Of a DNA stretch of 64,000 nucleotides, positions 1 to 12,849 are shown piece after piece. The stretch's first letter is position 1; every line of letters starts with the position of its first letter. The notes below the pieces were generated by a model that saw only the letters and a program-made list of their open reading frames with translations, ran no database searches and had not been told where the DNA came from. Made by a program: the position numbers and the translations under genes. This DNA is from Phascolarctos cinereus (lineage: Eukaryota; Chordata; Mammalia; Diprotodontia; Phascolarctidae), in assembly GCF_002099425.1 (NCBI RefSeq), contig NW_018343992.1, positions 2,186,001 through 2,250,000 on the forward strand. Reading direction: 5' to 3'.

Positions 1-215
1 TTGAACAATATGAAAACAGTCAGGCTCCCGCAAGTGACCACAGTCATCTGCAATCTGTTTTGTTTGTTTGTCTGTTTTTGGTTTTGATAGGGGAGGACCA
101 AGGCTAGCCTTGTGGTCAAGAAATGCTTGCCATTCTTGGCAATAATTCAGCATGTTTTATTGACAGTTTCCTACCTTGAATATGAAATGCCTGCCCTAGG
201 ACACCACAAAGCATA

Positions 216-474
216 AGTAGGTAGAGTGCTGGAAGTGGTCAGGAAGACCTGAGTTCAAGTCCCACCTCTGCATTTATAAATTATATGACCCTGGTGTAGT
301 CACATAATTTTTCTCAACCTCAGTTTCTAATTTGTGAAATGGTGAGAATAATGCTAGCAGCACCTTCCACCCAGAATTATTGTGAGAGTAGATTGAGCTA
401 ATGTATATGAAGTGCTTTGTAAATCTTAAAGCAAGATATGAATGTCAGTTGTTTCTGTTATTATTATATAATAA
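216..474 (+). repeat. CORE-SINE (MIR-like)
   Basis: A tRNA-like head with GAGTTCAAGTCCCACCTC, a CORE with CCTCAGTTTCTAATTTG and a tail AGTGCTTTGTAAATCTTAAAG. Diverged and old; edges approximate. Confidence 0.8.
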
Positions 475-1200
475 TAGTTGTGTGTTGTCATTACCTGGCT
501 CTCTTTTTCTGAACTCTTTTCAGAACTGTGTTATTTTCCCAAGGATGGGCTGAAAAGGGGGCTTTCCAAAGTGCGTGTATTCAGTTTTGCCTGGAGGCTA
601 ATGCATTTAAAACTATCCCACTTAAAATTCCCTGGAGCTGTGTGATATTGACGTGGTTCTGACTAGGTTGACATTACTCAGCTTTGAGCCACCTGAGAGC
701 TTAGAGCTCAAGTTTCCCCCAGGAAAGACATCTTTTTCACACTGGCAGTGGATTCAATATGCTTTTAAAGCGAACAGCAAGTAACTTTAACTGAACTAAA
801 TGTGAATTACATTACCTTAGCTCAGAGGAAGAGGGCAATGTTGTTTTGTTTATTTTGGGCTTTCTACTTCCCAAATATCTGGGTAGTAGTCTGCATTTCT
901 CCTGAAACTGCATTAAGCCAGAGTTGGAGATACAATAAGACTGAGAAAGCTCGGGATAAATAGCCATCCAGATACTCTCCCTGTTATGGATAAATGACTT
1001 AAACAGGCAAATAGATCTCTGATTTCATGAATGGGGGTTTTCTTCCAACTAAATGGATGGAAACCCATTCATACACATTATCTGACCTCTGTGACTGTTA
1101 CCTTTGTCATCCCATGAGTTCATCAGAAAGGCTCTGCCCACTGTACAGAAGAGTTTTTGTTTTTGTTTTTGTTCTTTGCTTTCTCTTGATATTACGCCAG

Positions 1201-1350
1201 AGTTGAAAGAACACTGATTAGGAGTCAGAAGGTCAGGGTTCCGATCCTTCCTCCCATAAACCGTGTGATTTTAGCTAAATCATTTAATTTCTTTAGGCCT
1301 CAGTTTCCTCAGATGTAAAATGAGGGATTGAGATTAGATGGACTATATGT
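1201..1350 (+). repeat. CORE-SINE fragment
   Basis: Contains AGGAGTCAGAAGGTCAGGG and CCTCAGTTTCCTCAGATG of the CORE-SINE consensus. Truncated at the 3' side. Confidence 0.75.
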
Positions 1351-1363
1351 TTATTTGAACTAC

Positions 1364-1425
1364 CAGGGATGGGAAACCTATAGCCTTGAGGCCACATCCT
1401 TGAGGCTGCAGGTTTCCAACCCCTG
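1364..1425. mobile_element. 62-bp hAT-type miniature element
   Basis: Ends form an imperfect inverted repeat: CAGGGATGGGAAACCT on the left, and the reverse complement of the right end is CAGGGGTTGGAAACCT. The CAGGGG-type terminus is typical of hAT elements. The 8-bp flanks do not match. Confidence 0.6.
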
Positions 1426-2162
1426 TATCTAGATCTATCATTCACTTGATTATGGGGATGGCAATAGAGTACACAGAGGTAGCTCACTGGTTCTCTCTAG
1501 CTCTTGACCATCGATTGACCATCACTTTCCTTGATGACATCTTTTATTCTACTTCTTCATATTTTTCTGCTTATAGTATGTTGCTCTTCATTTCTCCCAT
1601 GAACCTTTCCATTGCCCTCTGGCTGAAACTTATTTTTAGCTCTTCAGAGACTCTACTATTCCCTATATCACAGACATGTATCATATGGGAATAGTAGTCA
1701 CAGAAGTTTCTAGAGATTATAAATTATATTTCGATTTAATATAATTCTAAGAATTTGCAGATAGAGATACCAAACCATGAGATGGGGGCTCCTGATGTGA
1801 TAAATCCCCCTGTGTGGCAATGTTCAAAGTACAAAACTAGAGAATTATTCTTCAGGAATGTTGTGAGAATTCAGAAATTGTGTGGGAGACTGGACTTGAT
1901 GATCTCTTAGGTTCCTTTCAACCTAATATTCCACAGTTCTGAGCAGTCCTATTATATACTATCTAAGTGATTTGAGACATCTTGTCTGCCTCGTCAGTAT
2001 AACCTAGGGCTCAAGCCTGACATTTGTATACAACTCTCCTCTAGGAAAAAACTTTCTCTCCACCAATGAAGAGAATGATATGCAAATGTGAGGCTTGAGT
2101 CCTGGATTACTTTAGAACGTGGGATCCTTGTGGGATTTTACCTACCTTTGCAAATATAGAGT

Positions 2163-2530
2163 TCCCGACAGAGTCGGAAGCACATAAGCATTCAATAAAT
2201 TTTAATAAATACTTGCTGGCTGACTATTGACTGACTGATTAGTTGGACCTGATTATCCTCATCTGTGAAATGAAAGGAGTGGACTAGGAGGCCTCAAGGA
2301 TCTTAAATAAAATGAAAAAGCATTTATTAAGACCTTACTATGTACAAGCACTGGAGATAGAAATACAAATGCAAGGACCAGTCCCTGTCCTTATAGAGCA
2401 TACATCTTAATGGAGAGAGCACACAATTAAGGAAGTTAAGTTTAGGAAGGGATATTTTGTTTTGGAAGTTAATGGGATACTGATAGAGCCATCTGGATGT
2501 AGATTGACACACCCTTTCCAGTAGCAAAGG
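2163..2530. repeat. Old L2 tail and adjacent interspersed repeat
   Basis: 2165-2235 resembles an L2 3' end (CATTCAATAAATTTTAATAA). 2318-2530 resembles the marsupial repeat that begins CATTTATTAAG.CCTACTATG and includes GTCCCTGTCCTTATAGAG. Assignment is tentative. Confidence 0.45.
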
Positions 2531-2914
2531 CTGTATTGATTTAATTAAGGTACCAGAGCTTGAAAGTAAAGTGGGGAGATGGGGTTATGCTAAAGGGTGG
2601 GGCATCTAGCAAGAAGGTATAAAGCTGGGGTATAAAGCAAAGCATTTCTAGGGCCACCTAAATATAGTGAGCTGTACTCAACAATCAAGAAAAAAGTAAG
2701 AGAAAACCTTGATATTATAAGAAGTGTACTTGAGGAAGGTATAGAGGCCAATATGATTTAATTGAAATTCTGAATTTCTGGACAGTTTCAAATGTAATAG
2801 GATTACTTTCAAGTGCAACCAATAACACCACTCGTTATTGACATCCAGAGGTTCTATAGATGCTCCTCACTGTACTAATTAAAAGGAAAATTAGTTAGGC
2901 AAGTATAAAAGCTT

Positions 2915-3750
2915 AGGTCTGATTGTAACACTCCTCTACTCAATAAACACCAGTGTCTCCCTATTAACTCCAGGATCAACTATAAAGTCTTCTGTTTGGC
3001 TTTTAAAGCCCTTCACAACCTGACTCCTTTTCATCTTTCTAGTCTTCTTACACTTTCCTCCCTTCCATGCATTCTATGATTCAGCCATATTGACCTACTT
3101 GGGCATTCCTTGAATTCAATACTCCATCTCTATCACTTGTCTCTGTGCCTTTGCACGAGCTGTCCACCATGACAGAGCCAGAGACCTTGGGAAAGCAGAG
3201 CTGGAAAGGACCTTGCAGGTTAGCTGGGGTACCTCCTTCATTTTACAGAAGGTTCTGTCTCCTCACCACTCCTGGCTGTTTTCAAAACTCAACTCAAGCT
3301 ATACATTCTGTTGGAAATGTTTCCTGGACCCTATGGCTGCTAGTGCCTTCTCCATCAGATATTATGTTACATATATTCTCTATCTCTTGTATGTACCTAG
3401 TCATTTTAATATTCTCTTCCCCATTAGTATAACATATACATATATATACACATATATTATATTAATATATATGTTATACTAATACACATTATACTAATAT
3501 ATATACACACATATATATGCTGCCTGATGACAAGAACTGTTTTTGTCTTTCTTTGTATCTCTAATATCAGAAATACCAAATATGTGGTCTGAGGGCAACA
3601 CACCTACAACATCCTGAGTGCTACAAAGCCAGATTAAAATATAAATTGTTGATATAAACATATATGTATATATAACATTGACATATAATATACATATATC
3701 CCTATTGCTTAGCATGGTCCTAGTACATAATAAACATTTAATAAAAGATA
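2915..3750 (+). mobile_element. L2 LINE 3' fragment with internal AT expansion
   Basis: Shows the L2 3' order: CTCCAGGATCAACTATAAAG, CCCTTCACAACCTGACTCC, TCTGTGCCTTTGCACGAGCTG, and a tail GCATGGTCCTAGTACATAAT near 3712. An insertion at about 3165-3245 and TA-rich tracts at 3426-3520 and 3655-3700 interrupt it. Confidence 0.75.
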
Positions 3751-4404
3751 GACTAATTGACAAGAGCTAGTACAAGAATTCTGAACTCTTGACAAGGCTT
3801 GAGTGCTCAAATTTGGGAAGGTTGAAGGCATCCTCCTGCCCCAAGTATCTACCTTCTATTGATATGTATATTTCAGGAGCTACTTAGAGTACAACTCTAC
3901 CTAGAATATGGGATGGGTTGGGGACTGCCAGCACTTACCACTGAGAGACAGTCATTTTGACAATAAGTACCCTGTGCCTGATGAAAACAAACAGAGACAA
4001 TTGGGATGCCCAGCCATTCCTTAGATAATGAGGAAGAAGCTCCTTGGAGAAGGGAAGCAATAAGGATGCTAGGGTTGGGATGATGTTGGATTCTCCCTGC
4101 TTGAGAACAGAGCTCATGCTGATGATTGTCCTGCTGTTTGAGGGCCAAAGTAAGAACTAGCCGAAGTGGAAAGAGCTAGGATTTCCACCTGAGGAGGATA
4201 CTGCTGATCTAGCTGACAGTTTACAGAGCCATCAACTCTACCCCCCCAAAAAAAAAAGCTGTCTGTAATCATTGGCCAGATTATTAGTTCTCATCTTCCC
4301 CCAATAAAATGCAGAGTGACCAAGAGAAGCTGGAAGACAGGCCGAAGACAAGGCTGAAGGCTGAGACAAGATAGCTGCGAAACTTGAATGAAGGCAAAAA
4401 AGAG

Positions 4405-4408
<4 letters not shown>

Positions 4409-4442
<34 letters not shown>

Positions 4443-4452
4443 CACACACGGG
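4409..4452. repeat. (CA)n microsatellite
   Basis: Near-perfect CA repeat with one CG interruption. It generates spurious cysteine-valine reading frames on the minus strand. Confidence 0.95.
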
Positions 4453-4819
4453 GGGGCAGGCAATGAACAGAACATAGTGATGGAGTGACCCCCTTCCACA
4501 GAAGATGGTCACAGCAATGGCAGAAAGTGTAAAAGTGCAAGGAACTTTGTGCTCTAAGATACATCAGAGTTCATCGGTGTGGCTCATGGCAAAATCAGTT
4601 CCTTGTATAATCAGATTTTTCATGTAACAGCCATGTGATGATATGGAGGAGGGATTTGCTGTACAATAATGAGACATCATGGAATTCAACACTTCTCTAT
4701 TTTGGCAGTTGCAGACAAGTTAAGGTTTGTTGCTTTTGTCTTAATAACAAATGGTTGTTGAGAAATGGTAGCTAGCTTGCTCATAAATAAGTGAGCTGAT
4801 GCCAGAAGCAATGTGGTTA

Positions 4820-5000
4820 GGGGAAAATTGAGCTGCATTGGAAGTCAGAGGATCTAGGTTCTGTCACTACTAATGTGACTTTGGGTAAGTTGCTTAACCT
4901 CTTGGGGCCTCAGTTTCCTCATCTGTACAATGAGAAGTTTGGAATTGACCTTTATGATCCTTTCCAGTTACAAATCAATGATCCAGTTTTAAATCTATGA
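4820..5000 (+). repeat. CORE-SINE
   Basis: GGAAGTCAGAGGATCTAGG then CCTCAGTTTCCTCATCTGT and a GATCCTTTCCAGTTACAA tail. Confidence 0.8.
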
Positions 5001-5504
5001 GCCTGTGAGAATGTTGAGCTGGCTGTCCAGTGAAGATATTTTTCTAGGTTTCAGAGTAAGGTTTCCAGCCAAGGGAAGTGTTGTACCCCAATAAAGTAGG
5101 CAGAACCCAAATACATAATTTCTTATGGCTTTGGATAAAGTTTTTACTTTCCTGAGGCCAAAATAAGGGAGAACAAGGAATGTATACTTGGAGCCTTCTG
5201 GGACCCAGAGCTTTCCAGCTCAGGAGATCTTTTCAGTATGAAATCCAGAGACATCAGCTAGGAGAAAAACATGAGAGGCAAGAGGCTGGAGACTTTAGAA
5301 GATGTTAGAATACATAAGACATGAAAACATAAAAAAATATAAAAAAGCCTGAGAATCATGTGAAGACTACAGAGCAAATCAAAACCAGGAAAAAAATGGA
5401 CACTGATTACAACAATGTAAATGAAAAAAGTACTAACAGACATCAGAATTCAGACTAACCAACATCTGATCTTATTTACAGAGAACTATTATAGGATAAT
5501 AAAT

Positions 5505-5690
5505 TGAGATGAGAAAGACTTTAGAAGTCATGTAGTCTAAACCCCTTATTTTACGGATGATGAAACTAAGGACCAGATAGGTTATGTGAACTGCCTTAGG
5601 TCACATGGGTAGTAAGTAGCAGAACTAAAATTTATATCCCAGTCCCCAAACTCCAAATATTGCACTACTTTCCCTATACCATGATAGTGA
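5505..5690 (-). repeat. MIR/CORE-SINE, reverse
   Basis: Plus strand reads GATGATGAAACTAAGGACC then AGGTCACATGGGTAGTAAGT, the reverse complement of the CORE-SINE body. Confidence 0.75.
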
Positions 5691-6393
5691 TTAAACACAA
5701 TTTCCTTTTGGTAGAGAGGTTGTGGACTACAGATAGTGATTGTTCTATGTTCTGTCAAATGTAATTTCTGTGCTTATGTATTTTACTCAATGTTTTTTTT
5801 CTTTTTCTTTGATATTGTTGAGGTGTTATTGGGGAATTACAGTAGTTTACAAATACAAAAAGCATCAACAAAACATGCTGAAAAAGGGTACAGGCTTATG
5901 GTTCCTGGTTGTATATGGTAGGAGCAAATAAATTTTGTCTTCATACGACCAGTGTATACCTGAGAAAGCACTTCCTAAATGGAACATAGACTTCTTTCCT
6001 CTTTTTTTCTCAATTTTTAGACCAAGCTCATTGTCCACTAACAATTCTTGTCTAAGATATGTGGTCAATGGGCTATACATTCAATTACATAGGGTAGTCT
6101 GAACAATTGCAGATAATCTTCATCCTCTTATTTTCTGTGTGAAATGCTGGGTTGAACTCTTTTGAATGTTTTTAGATCTCTTTTAAGGGATTGTAATTTT
6201 TGGTGGCTTGCTGAAGACAGAAGCATCTGGAAGATCTCATCATCATTTATAAGGAATTACTTTTCCATGTAATCTTTTCATTGGACATCCTCCATGACAA
6301 TAGCAAATACTTTTGGCCAGGAAACGTTTCCCTGTCTCAGCTTCCTAATTATTAGTTAAGTTTTCTGAGTCCCTCAAATAAATTTGATGATAT

Positions 6394-6919
6394 TGTTGAG
6401 GTTTAGGGTTTTAGGGGTGCTGGAACCCTGAAATCATGACACGCAGGTCCTGCCTGAAAGAATTCAACCCAAGCCTTCTTTCAGCCAGCGACAAAATTTA
6501 TTAGAACATCTGCCATATTGGCCAGACTCTTAAGGAATCTAAGCATTTGTATCACTAATGCAAGTGGGCCAGCTCTTAAGAATCTGAGCCTTATATACAG
6601 AAAGACTGTGGGAGGGATGTAGGAGTGGCGAGTAGGTTGGGGTGACTGGAGGAGGGTTCTAAGGAAGGAGTGACCAGTTAGCTGGGGTGAACAGAATACC
6701 AGGGCCCTGAAGGTGGCCAAGGGAGAATGGAGTCTAGATAAGATTAAGGGTGGGAAGTGGCCAGGGGCAATCATGAGGTAATAGAACAGAATTGGAAGAT
6801 TGGGCCAGTTGGGAGATGATTAAAGCCTCAGGTAACCTCCAGAGATTTGGCCAGGTGGGAAAGTCCAGGGTTTTCCCTTTTTGGGGTCCAGATCCCAAAG
6901 ACATGGTCTTTTTCTTTCA
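6394..6919 (-). mobile_element. Solo LTR, marsupial ERV fossil (family A)
   Basis: On the minus strand it has a TATA-like TATATAAGG, CTTAAGAGTCTGG, an AATAAA signal (CTAATAAATTTTGTCGCTGG) and ends ...CCTCA. It aligns in order with the LTRs at 7603 and 9615 but lies in the opposite orientation. No internal retroviral region is next to it. Outer edge approximate. Confidence 0.7.
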
Positions 6920-7107
6920 GGAAAAGATTCCATCCTCCTCAATATTATACAGGATGTAGACTTTGTTGAAAGTATTCAAAGATCCTCTCCCATGGAAATA
7001 GACTTGTGTATTGACAAATCTAGTAATTGGACCTCACACATTGTCCTCCTGCTTATTGATTAATGAGGCTTAGGAGGAGGCTTGTTGGAGGAATTAGGCC
7101 TCTGTGG

Positions 7108-7210
7108 CCTATGAAGCAGCTTGGTGTTGTAGTATACAGAGTCAGTAGGAGCTGAGTTTGAATCCTGTTTCAGACACTTAATAACAGTGTGACCTTGGGC
7201 AAGTCTTTAC
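7108..7210 (+). repeat. SINE fragment
   Basis: GAGCTGAGTTTGAATCCTG and GTGTGACCTTGGGCAAGTC are marsupial SINE body motifs. Both ends unclear. Confidence 0.6.
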
Positions 7211-7602
7211 CTTGAGAGCAGGAAACAGTGACTTTCAGGAGAAACATATGGCAATGGCCTGTTTTTACCCAGTTGAACCTCAGAGGATAGTACCTGGAGC
7301 TCCAGTGTCTGGCTGAATTCTTTTAATTTTCTGTTTCTTTTACTGGGCAGAGGTCATAGGCTAATAGTTCTTTGAATGAATGTTTCAGTTTGAGGTAATT
7401 CCAAGTTTTGAATCTTCCTGAGTTTCAGAATTTCAGATTTTGAGAGTTAGGCACTGGCCCCTCAGAGGAAGATTTCATTAACAGCATGATTCTCTAAAAA
7501 GAGGATCCTCCGCAGAGGTCCAGCTTACAGTAAAAGGACTAAAGTCATGCCATGAGTGGCCAACAGATAATAATATTGCTGAGCTGCTTGGGTGATGTGA
7601 AG

Positions 7603-8201
7603 TGATGGGGTATGGGCCCAAGATGAGACCTTTGCCCTTCACCCCAAAAAGAATTTGGGTCCAATTTGTCTACAGGCTCCAGAAAACCCTTAAACTTTCT
7701 TTGACCTCAGTCATCTACTTGGTCTCAAATGGTTGCCTGAGACTATCCTCCACTCAGCTGGCCTTTCCTTATCTCATTCTTTCCTGTCTCCCTTTGAAAT
7801 CCCAGGAAGAAGCTGAGTTTTTGATCTCACCTTTGATCTTATCAACCTATTCCTTCCAGTTTTAGGTTCTATTGTCTATTCCCATTGTTATTCAACCTCC
7901 CAGACATTCCCATTGGAATTCTCCCTAAATTCACCCCAGCTTCAGGATTTTTCTTCCAGCTCCTCATCTGGTCACCCAAAATTACTTGAGTATATATAAG
8001 ATCCATCCTGGCCCCCATCGAAACACTGTGATTTTCTCACACCCGCTGTTCCTGACAGGCATCACTAATGTTCAGATTCCTTAAGAGTCTGACCATCCCT
8101 AATAAAACTTTGTACCTGGCTCAAAGAAGATATGGGCCTAATTCATTTGGGCAGAGGTGCCGTATTGGGATCCCAGAACCCCAAGAATCTAGACCTCATC
8201 A
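7603..8201 (+). mobile_element. Solo LTR, marsupial ERV fossil (family A)
   Basis: Begins TGATGGGGTATGGGCCCAAG and ends CCTCATCA, so the termini are TGATG...CATCA. It contains TATATATAAG, TTCCTTAAGAGTCTG and AATAAAACTTTG in LTR order. The 4-bp flanks (gaag, aaag) are nearly alike. No internal region adjoins. Confidence 0.75.
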
Positions 8202-8739
8202 AAAGGACAATAGAACATATTTGTTCATCAATCTCCCAAACTATTTTTACCTTCTGGGCAGCATCTAATGGCCTTTATGTTTCTGCATTTGTTTATGGAC
8301 TACAATGGGCCCATTGTGCCCTATGCACTTTCTGTGTTGAAGGAAATAAAAGCTTTTTCATATCTGTTAACAGAGATGTGCTGGTAAATGCTTAACGACC
8401 AGCTCTCTGGAAAAAAAAGTTCATAGATGTATTTATTGAGAGATATATGAATTCTCAACACTAGAATGTTAATGATAGGGGGTCAGTAAGTACTAACTCC
8501 TGGTATTCATATTGTACACTGAGTAACTGTGTAGGGTTAGCTCCATTTGGGAAAATCGAGACACAAGCCAAACCTAAGCTTTCTGTGGGAGACTGAAGAG
8601 CCAAAGAAAGACACTGACCTTCTTGGAAGTTAGACTAGTGGGTTTAGGAGGAAACCTAGAGTTTCCATGAAGAGAATTCTTGGGTACGTACCTTGTATTT
8701 GCTTTATAAATAATTCATGTGAATTGAATTTAACTGCAT

Positions 8740-8870
8740 ACACATTGTTTCCTTTCAATAGAATGTAAGCTCCTTAGGGGCATCTGTGTCTTTTTAACCC
8801 CAATGCCTAGCAAAATTTCTGAAATATAGAAATTGCTTAATACATGTTTGTCAGACATTTGTTATTGAGG
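8740..8870 (+). repeat. L2 3' end fragment
   Basis: AGAATGTAAGCTCCTTAGGG, then AATGCCTAGCAAAATT and TTGCTTAATACATG, the ordinary L2 3' tail. Confidence 0.65.
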
Positions 8871-9444
8871 AGAAGGAAGGGAGGAAGGAAGTGAATGGGA
8901 TGTCCCAGTGAAGACTTCTCAGTGTAACTAAAGTTTGGGATAAGACTATCCTAAATCTGGTAATAAGTTCAGGAGGTAGGATAGGGTTAAGTTTAGATTT
9001 CTGTAAGTTCTTTTTTTTTTTCTAGTGCCGTATCAGTAGTTAAAGTCTGAAACCTCCCTCCTGAACTTAGTTGTAAGCTATATTTCTGTCATGGTGACCT
9101 GGCTACACAGCATAACATCTAGTTTGACTTCACATTTTTAATTGCTTCTTTGACATTATCTCAGCAAACTAAGAAATATAGAAATGTATACTATTTCCTT
9201 TGTTCTATGATAGAGTTTTGTGGTTGGGGTTGTGAGCCGAGTAATGGACAGCTGGTGGGAGGGAACTTTACCTGTTAGGGCTATTTAAATCTGCTTCTTT
9301 GTTTCTGTGTCTGTTTCCCCTCATCAGAGCATACCAGTAGAGGGACACCCAAATCTCGAGATTTGAAATAATAATAATAAATTAACTTTCTGTTTCTCCT
9401 TGGATACGTCTGTGTTTTTTTCAATTTGAGTGGCATTCCACACG

Positions 9445-9614
9445 GAAGGAAGGAAGGAAGGAACCAACATTTATTAAGTGCCTATTATGAGTCTGACATT
9501 GTGTTAAATGCTTTGCAATTACCATATTTGAGCAAACTGAGGCAGAGAGAGGTTAATTGACTTGCTCAGAGTGACACAACTGATAAGTGTCTGAGGCTGG
9601 ATTTGAACTCATAT
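9445..9614 (-). repeat. CORE-SINE, reverse, interrupted by an LTR
   Basis: Plus strand reads CATTTATTAAGTGCCTATTA, GAGCAAACTGAGGCAGAG, GGCTGGATTTGAACTCAT and then stops at the LTR at 9615. A short (GGAA)4 tract precedes it. A possible continuation follows the LTR but is weak. Confidence 0.7.
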
Positions 9615-10153
9615 TGATGGGGTATAGGCCCAATCTGAGACCTTTGCCCCTCACCCCAAAAGGAATTTGGGTCCCATTTGTCTATGGGCCCCAGAAAACC
9701 CTTGAATTTTCCTTGAACTTACTTACTTGGTCAAGGAAGTCTCCAGTAGTTGCCTGAAGCTATAATGCTCTCAACTGGTCTTTCCTTATTGCCTATGCCC
9801 AATCTCCCAATTCTTTGTTAAACTAATTAAGCCTAGCCCTCCATTGCCCCAGTTATTCCCATCCATATCCTCCTTAAACACTTCAGTCACCCCAAACTAC
9901 TTGGCCACTCCTAGATCCCTTCTGTAGTCTTTCTGTATATAAGATTCATCCTGCCCAGCATTTAGGGGCTGAGACTTCATGTCTGCTTGACCTTACGAGT
10001 GTCATAAATGTTCAGATTCCTTAAGAGTCTGGTCTTCATGGTTCATATTTAATAAACCTTGTCTTTGGCTGAAAGAAGGCATGGGTCAAATTCTTTTGGG
10101 CAGGAAACATACTGTGATTTTGGGATCCCAGCACCGCTAGCATCTAAACCTCA
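9615..10153 (+). mobile_element. Solo LTR, marsupial ERV fossil (family A)
   Basis: Begins TGATGGGGTATAGGCCCAAT, has TGTATATAAGATTC, TTCCTTAAGAGTCTGG and AATAAACCTTGTC, and ends ...CCTCA. Same family and orientation as 7603-8201. It sits inside an older SINE. Confidence 0.75.
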
Positions 10154-11479
10154 GCATCTTCCTGTGTAACTGCATTATCTGATTGCTTCTGGAGAAGTGA
10201 GGCTGTAGGGGAAGAGCTTTGGCTTTAGTGCAGTCTCCCTTGCACCACTGATGGAAGACTGTTCTTTCAGCCCTCTGTTGCTGCCTTCTGAGCTTCCTAG
10301 ATGCCATCTTCTCAGGCTTTGTCCTGTTGTGCTGCTGCTCCTAGAGGGCGAGACTTTCATCTGGCTTAGGCTTTTCAGTTTATCATTCCCTAAACAGACC
10401 CTCAGACTGAACTGCTCCATAGGACCCAAAAGGGGCTGCTTAGGCAGAAACTTCTCTCCCTATGGAAGGTGTCTAGTCCTTAATTTTACCTGAATTAGGG
10501 TGAGTGAATTCCATTGGCCTCTACCATGAATCAGGGTCTGGACAGCATGCTCCACCCCTAAGGCAGTCCCTTTGACTGTGTCCCATGATGTGCATGTTTA
10601 CCCCAACCCTTTTCCTTTTGCTTATACCTCTTTCTAGTAGAGGAATAATGTGAATGATCCTAAAGCTTTCACCAGCTCCCAGACTCCACTGGAAGCCCTG
10701 GAAGCAGAGGGGACAAAGTGGGCAACCTCCTGTCTCATTTCTGCTGAAAGGACAAGGACAACATCTCTGACCCTTTTATACGTGTAGATTAATTTTTAAA
10801 CCAGAGCTGCTATTCAATCATTAGTTGATGGGAGAGAGGAGATTCTGGCAACATACAATTCAATTGCAGGAGAAACCCTGCACTGGCAAATCAGATAGCC
10901 TGATTTTTCTCTATCTTTTCCATTTATTAGCTGAAAAGGGAACTTGTTGAGGCCTCACAGTGCTTTTAAAATTAGCTTCCTTCCCGTACAGATCAATTGC
11001 TAATGGAGATCTCCAATTACTTCCCTTACAAAGCATTAGGGAATATAGTGAAGTGTGGGGTGTTTGATACAGCCTCTTGTTTATAACTGTACATTATTCA
11101 TGTCTCCTTTCCTATGTGCATTTGATGACATTGCTGCAGAGATCACGTGACCTGAACCCTGCCGAACATCCCTTCCCCACCCCAGGAATGGTAATGTAGA
11201 ACTGCAGGTCATTTTGTTTGGGTTATACTGCAGCATAATCTGTTTGTCCAGCTATAAATTGATTTTTGTGGCATAGATTCTGGGGTCAGGAATTAGATCA
11301 CAGAGGCGTATATGAGGATGGGGAGACAGGGGTGCTGATCATACAGCTATCACAGAAATAAATGGTAGTTATTCTCTGTGAGAAATCACATTAATACAGC
11401 TTCAGTAAACTTGTTATGTGTTATGATGGAGAGCCCTGTTAGGTGGTGGGTTCCTAGGCTGCAGAGAAGACTGGACTCT

Positions 11480-11585
11480 TTGTGTTGAACCACGGACTGA
11501 GTCATATATATCTTTGTCTCTAGTACCTACCTTGGGGCCTGCTGGGGAATAGGCACTTAATAAACATTTGTTGATTGATTAGTCC
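11480..11585 (+). repeat. L2 3' end fragment
   Basis: TATCTTTGTCTCTAGTACC and CACTTAATAAACATTTGTTG are typical of the L2 3' tail. Confidence 0.7.
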
Positions 11586-12554
11586 AAAAAGCAAAACTCT
11601 TTTCCAGTGCCAAGATTCAAACATTTGAAAGAACAAATAGATACCTTTCTGAGTAATAGATACCAAGTGGGTCTGGCTTTAGGGTATATTCATTTCATTA
11701 GCGTATTAGGAAAGATAAGTAATCAGAAACAAACTAAAAAGGTTTGTTTTTTCTACCCTCCCCCATTTTCTTTGCCAAAAAGAAGGCATTGGTGAGGTAT
11801 ATAATCAACAAAGCATTTGAGGTTTTTATCTTGAAGTTGAGGTCACATTTGCCTTCCTAATTAAATTTTATTAAGTTACTATTGAATTATTTTGAGCCTA
11901 TAGTTTAGAGGAATAGGAGGGGGCTAAGGGGACTAGTGAGCCCTGGGGGAAAGGATACTATGAATAATTTGCATTTATATAACACTTGAAGTTTTCCCAA
12001 GTGTTTTCTTTAAAAAACAAAAAACAACAACAAATCAGGAGGTAGGTAGGCCAACTACTATTTAGCCTATGGTATGAAATAAAGACCTTTGACTCAGAGA
12101 GATTAAATATATTGCCCTGGATTACACAGCTTGGTTGTAATTAAGGCAAGGACTTATGATTCCAAGAAAAGAGGAAATCATGTTACAGATAATTCACCTG
12201 TGGTTAATTGAGAGTTACCTGAACTTTATAGGAGTAACACTGTACCCTCATAACAATGCAAACTAATAATGGTTCAATGTGAACTTAAAAGGAGGTCTCC
12301 AGGAGAATGATCTAGAGTTCTATGTTTGTTCCTATGTTACTTGTATTTTTTTTATTGATAATTTGATAAAATAAAGGTACAGATGGCATCTTTAGCATAT
12401 TTGTAGATGCCATGAAAAACTGAAGGGTCAGGGTGGGGGTAGATTACAAATAACAGAATTTTAAAAAAGATTTATAGTAAAAACATTAGTCCAAATATAA
12501 TGAGATGAACTTTGGGAGATGGAGATTAGGGGATTGTGATTTCGTTGATGCAGA

Positions 12555-12790
12555 TAAATATTGCAGTGGGTAAAGTGCTGGCCCTGAAGTCAGGAGGATC
12601 TGAGTTCAAATTCTGCATCAGATATTTAGTAGCTGTATGACGGGATGGGTCGATTAAATCTATTTGCATCAGTTTCCTCAACTGTAAGATGATGATAATA
12701 GCATCTACTTCCTAGGGTCCTCATGAGGACAAAATGATACGTTTGCAAAGCTTAAAGCACTATGTAAATATTAGCAATTATTATTACTAT
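12555..12790 (+). repeat. CORE-SINE
   Basis: AAAGTGCTGGCCCTGAAGTC, ATCTGAGTTCAAATTCTGC, CATCAGTTTCCTCAACTG and AAGCTTAAAGCACTATGTAA in order. Confidence 0.85.
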
Positions 12791-12849
12791 AATCATTAAC
12801 ATTATATAGGGAACATTCAATGAAAAAAACCCTCTACAAGTGGAGTTTG

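Noticed and set aside
4238-4564. Overlapping Cys-Val-rich minus-strand frames up to 108 residues
   Set aside because: Created by the (CA)n microsatellite at 4409-4452.
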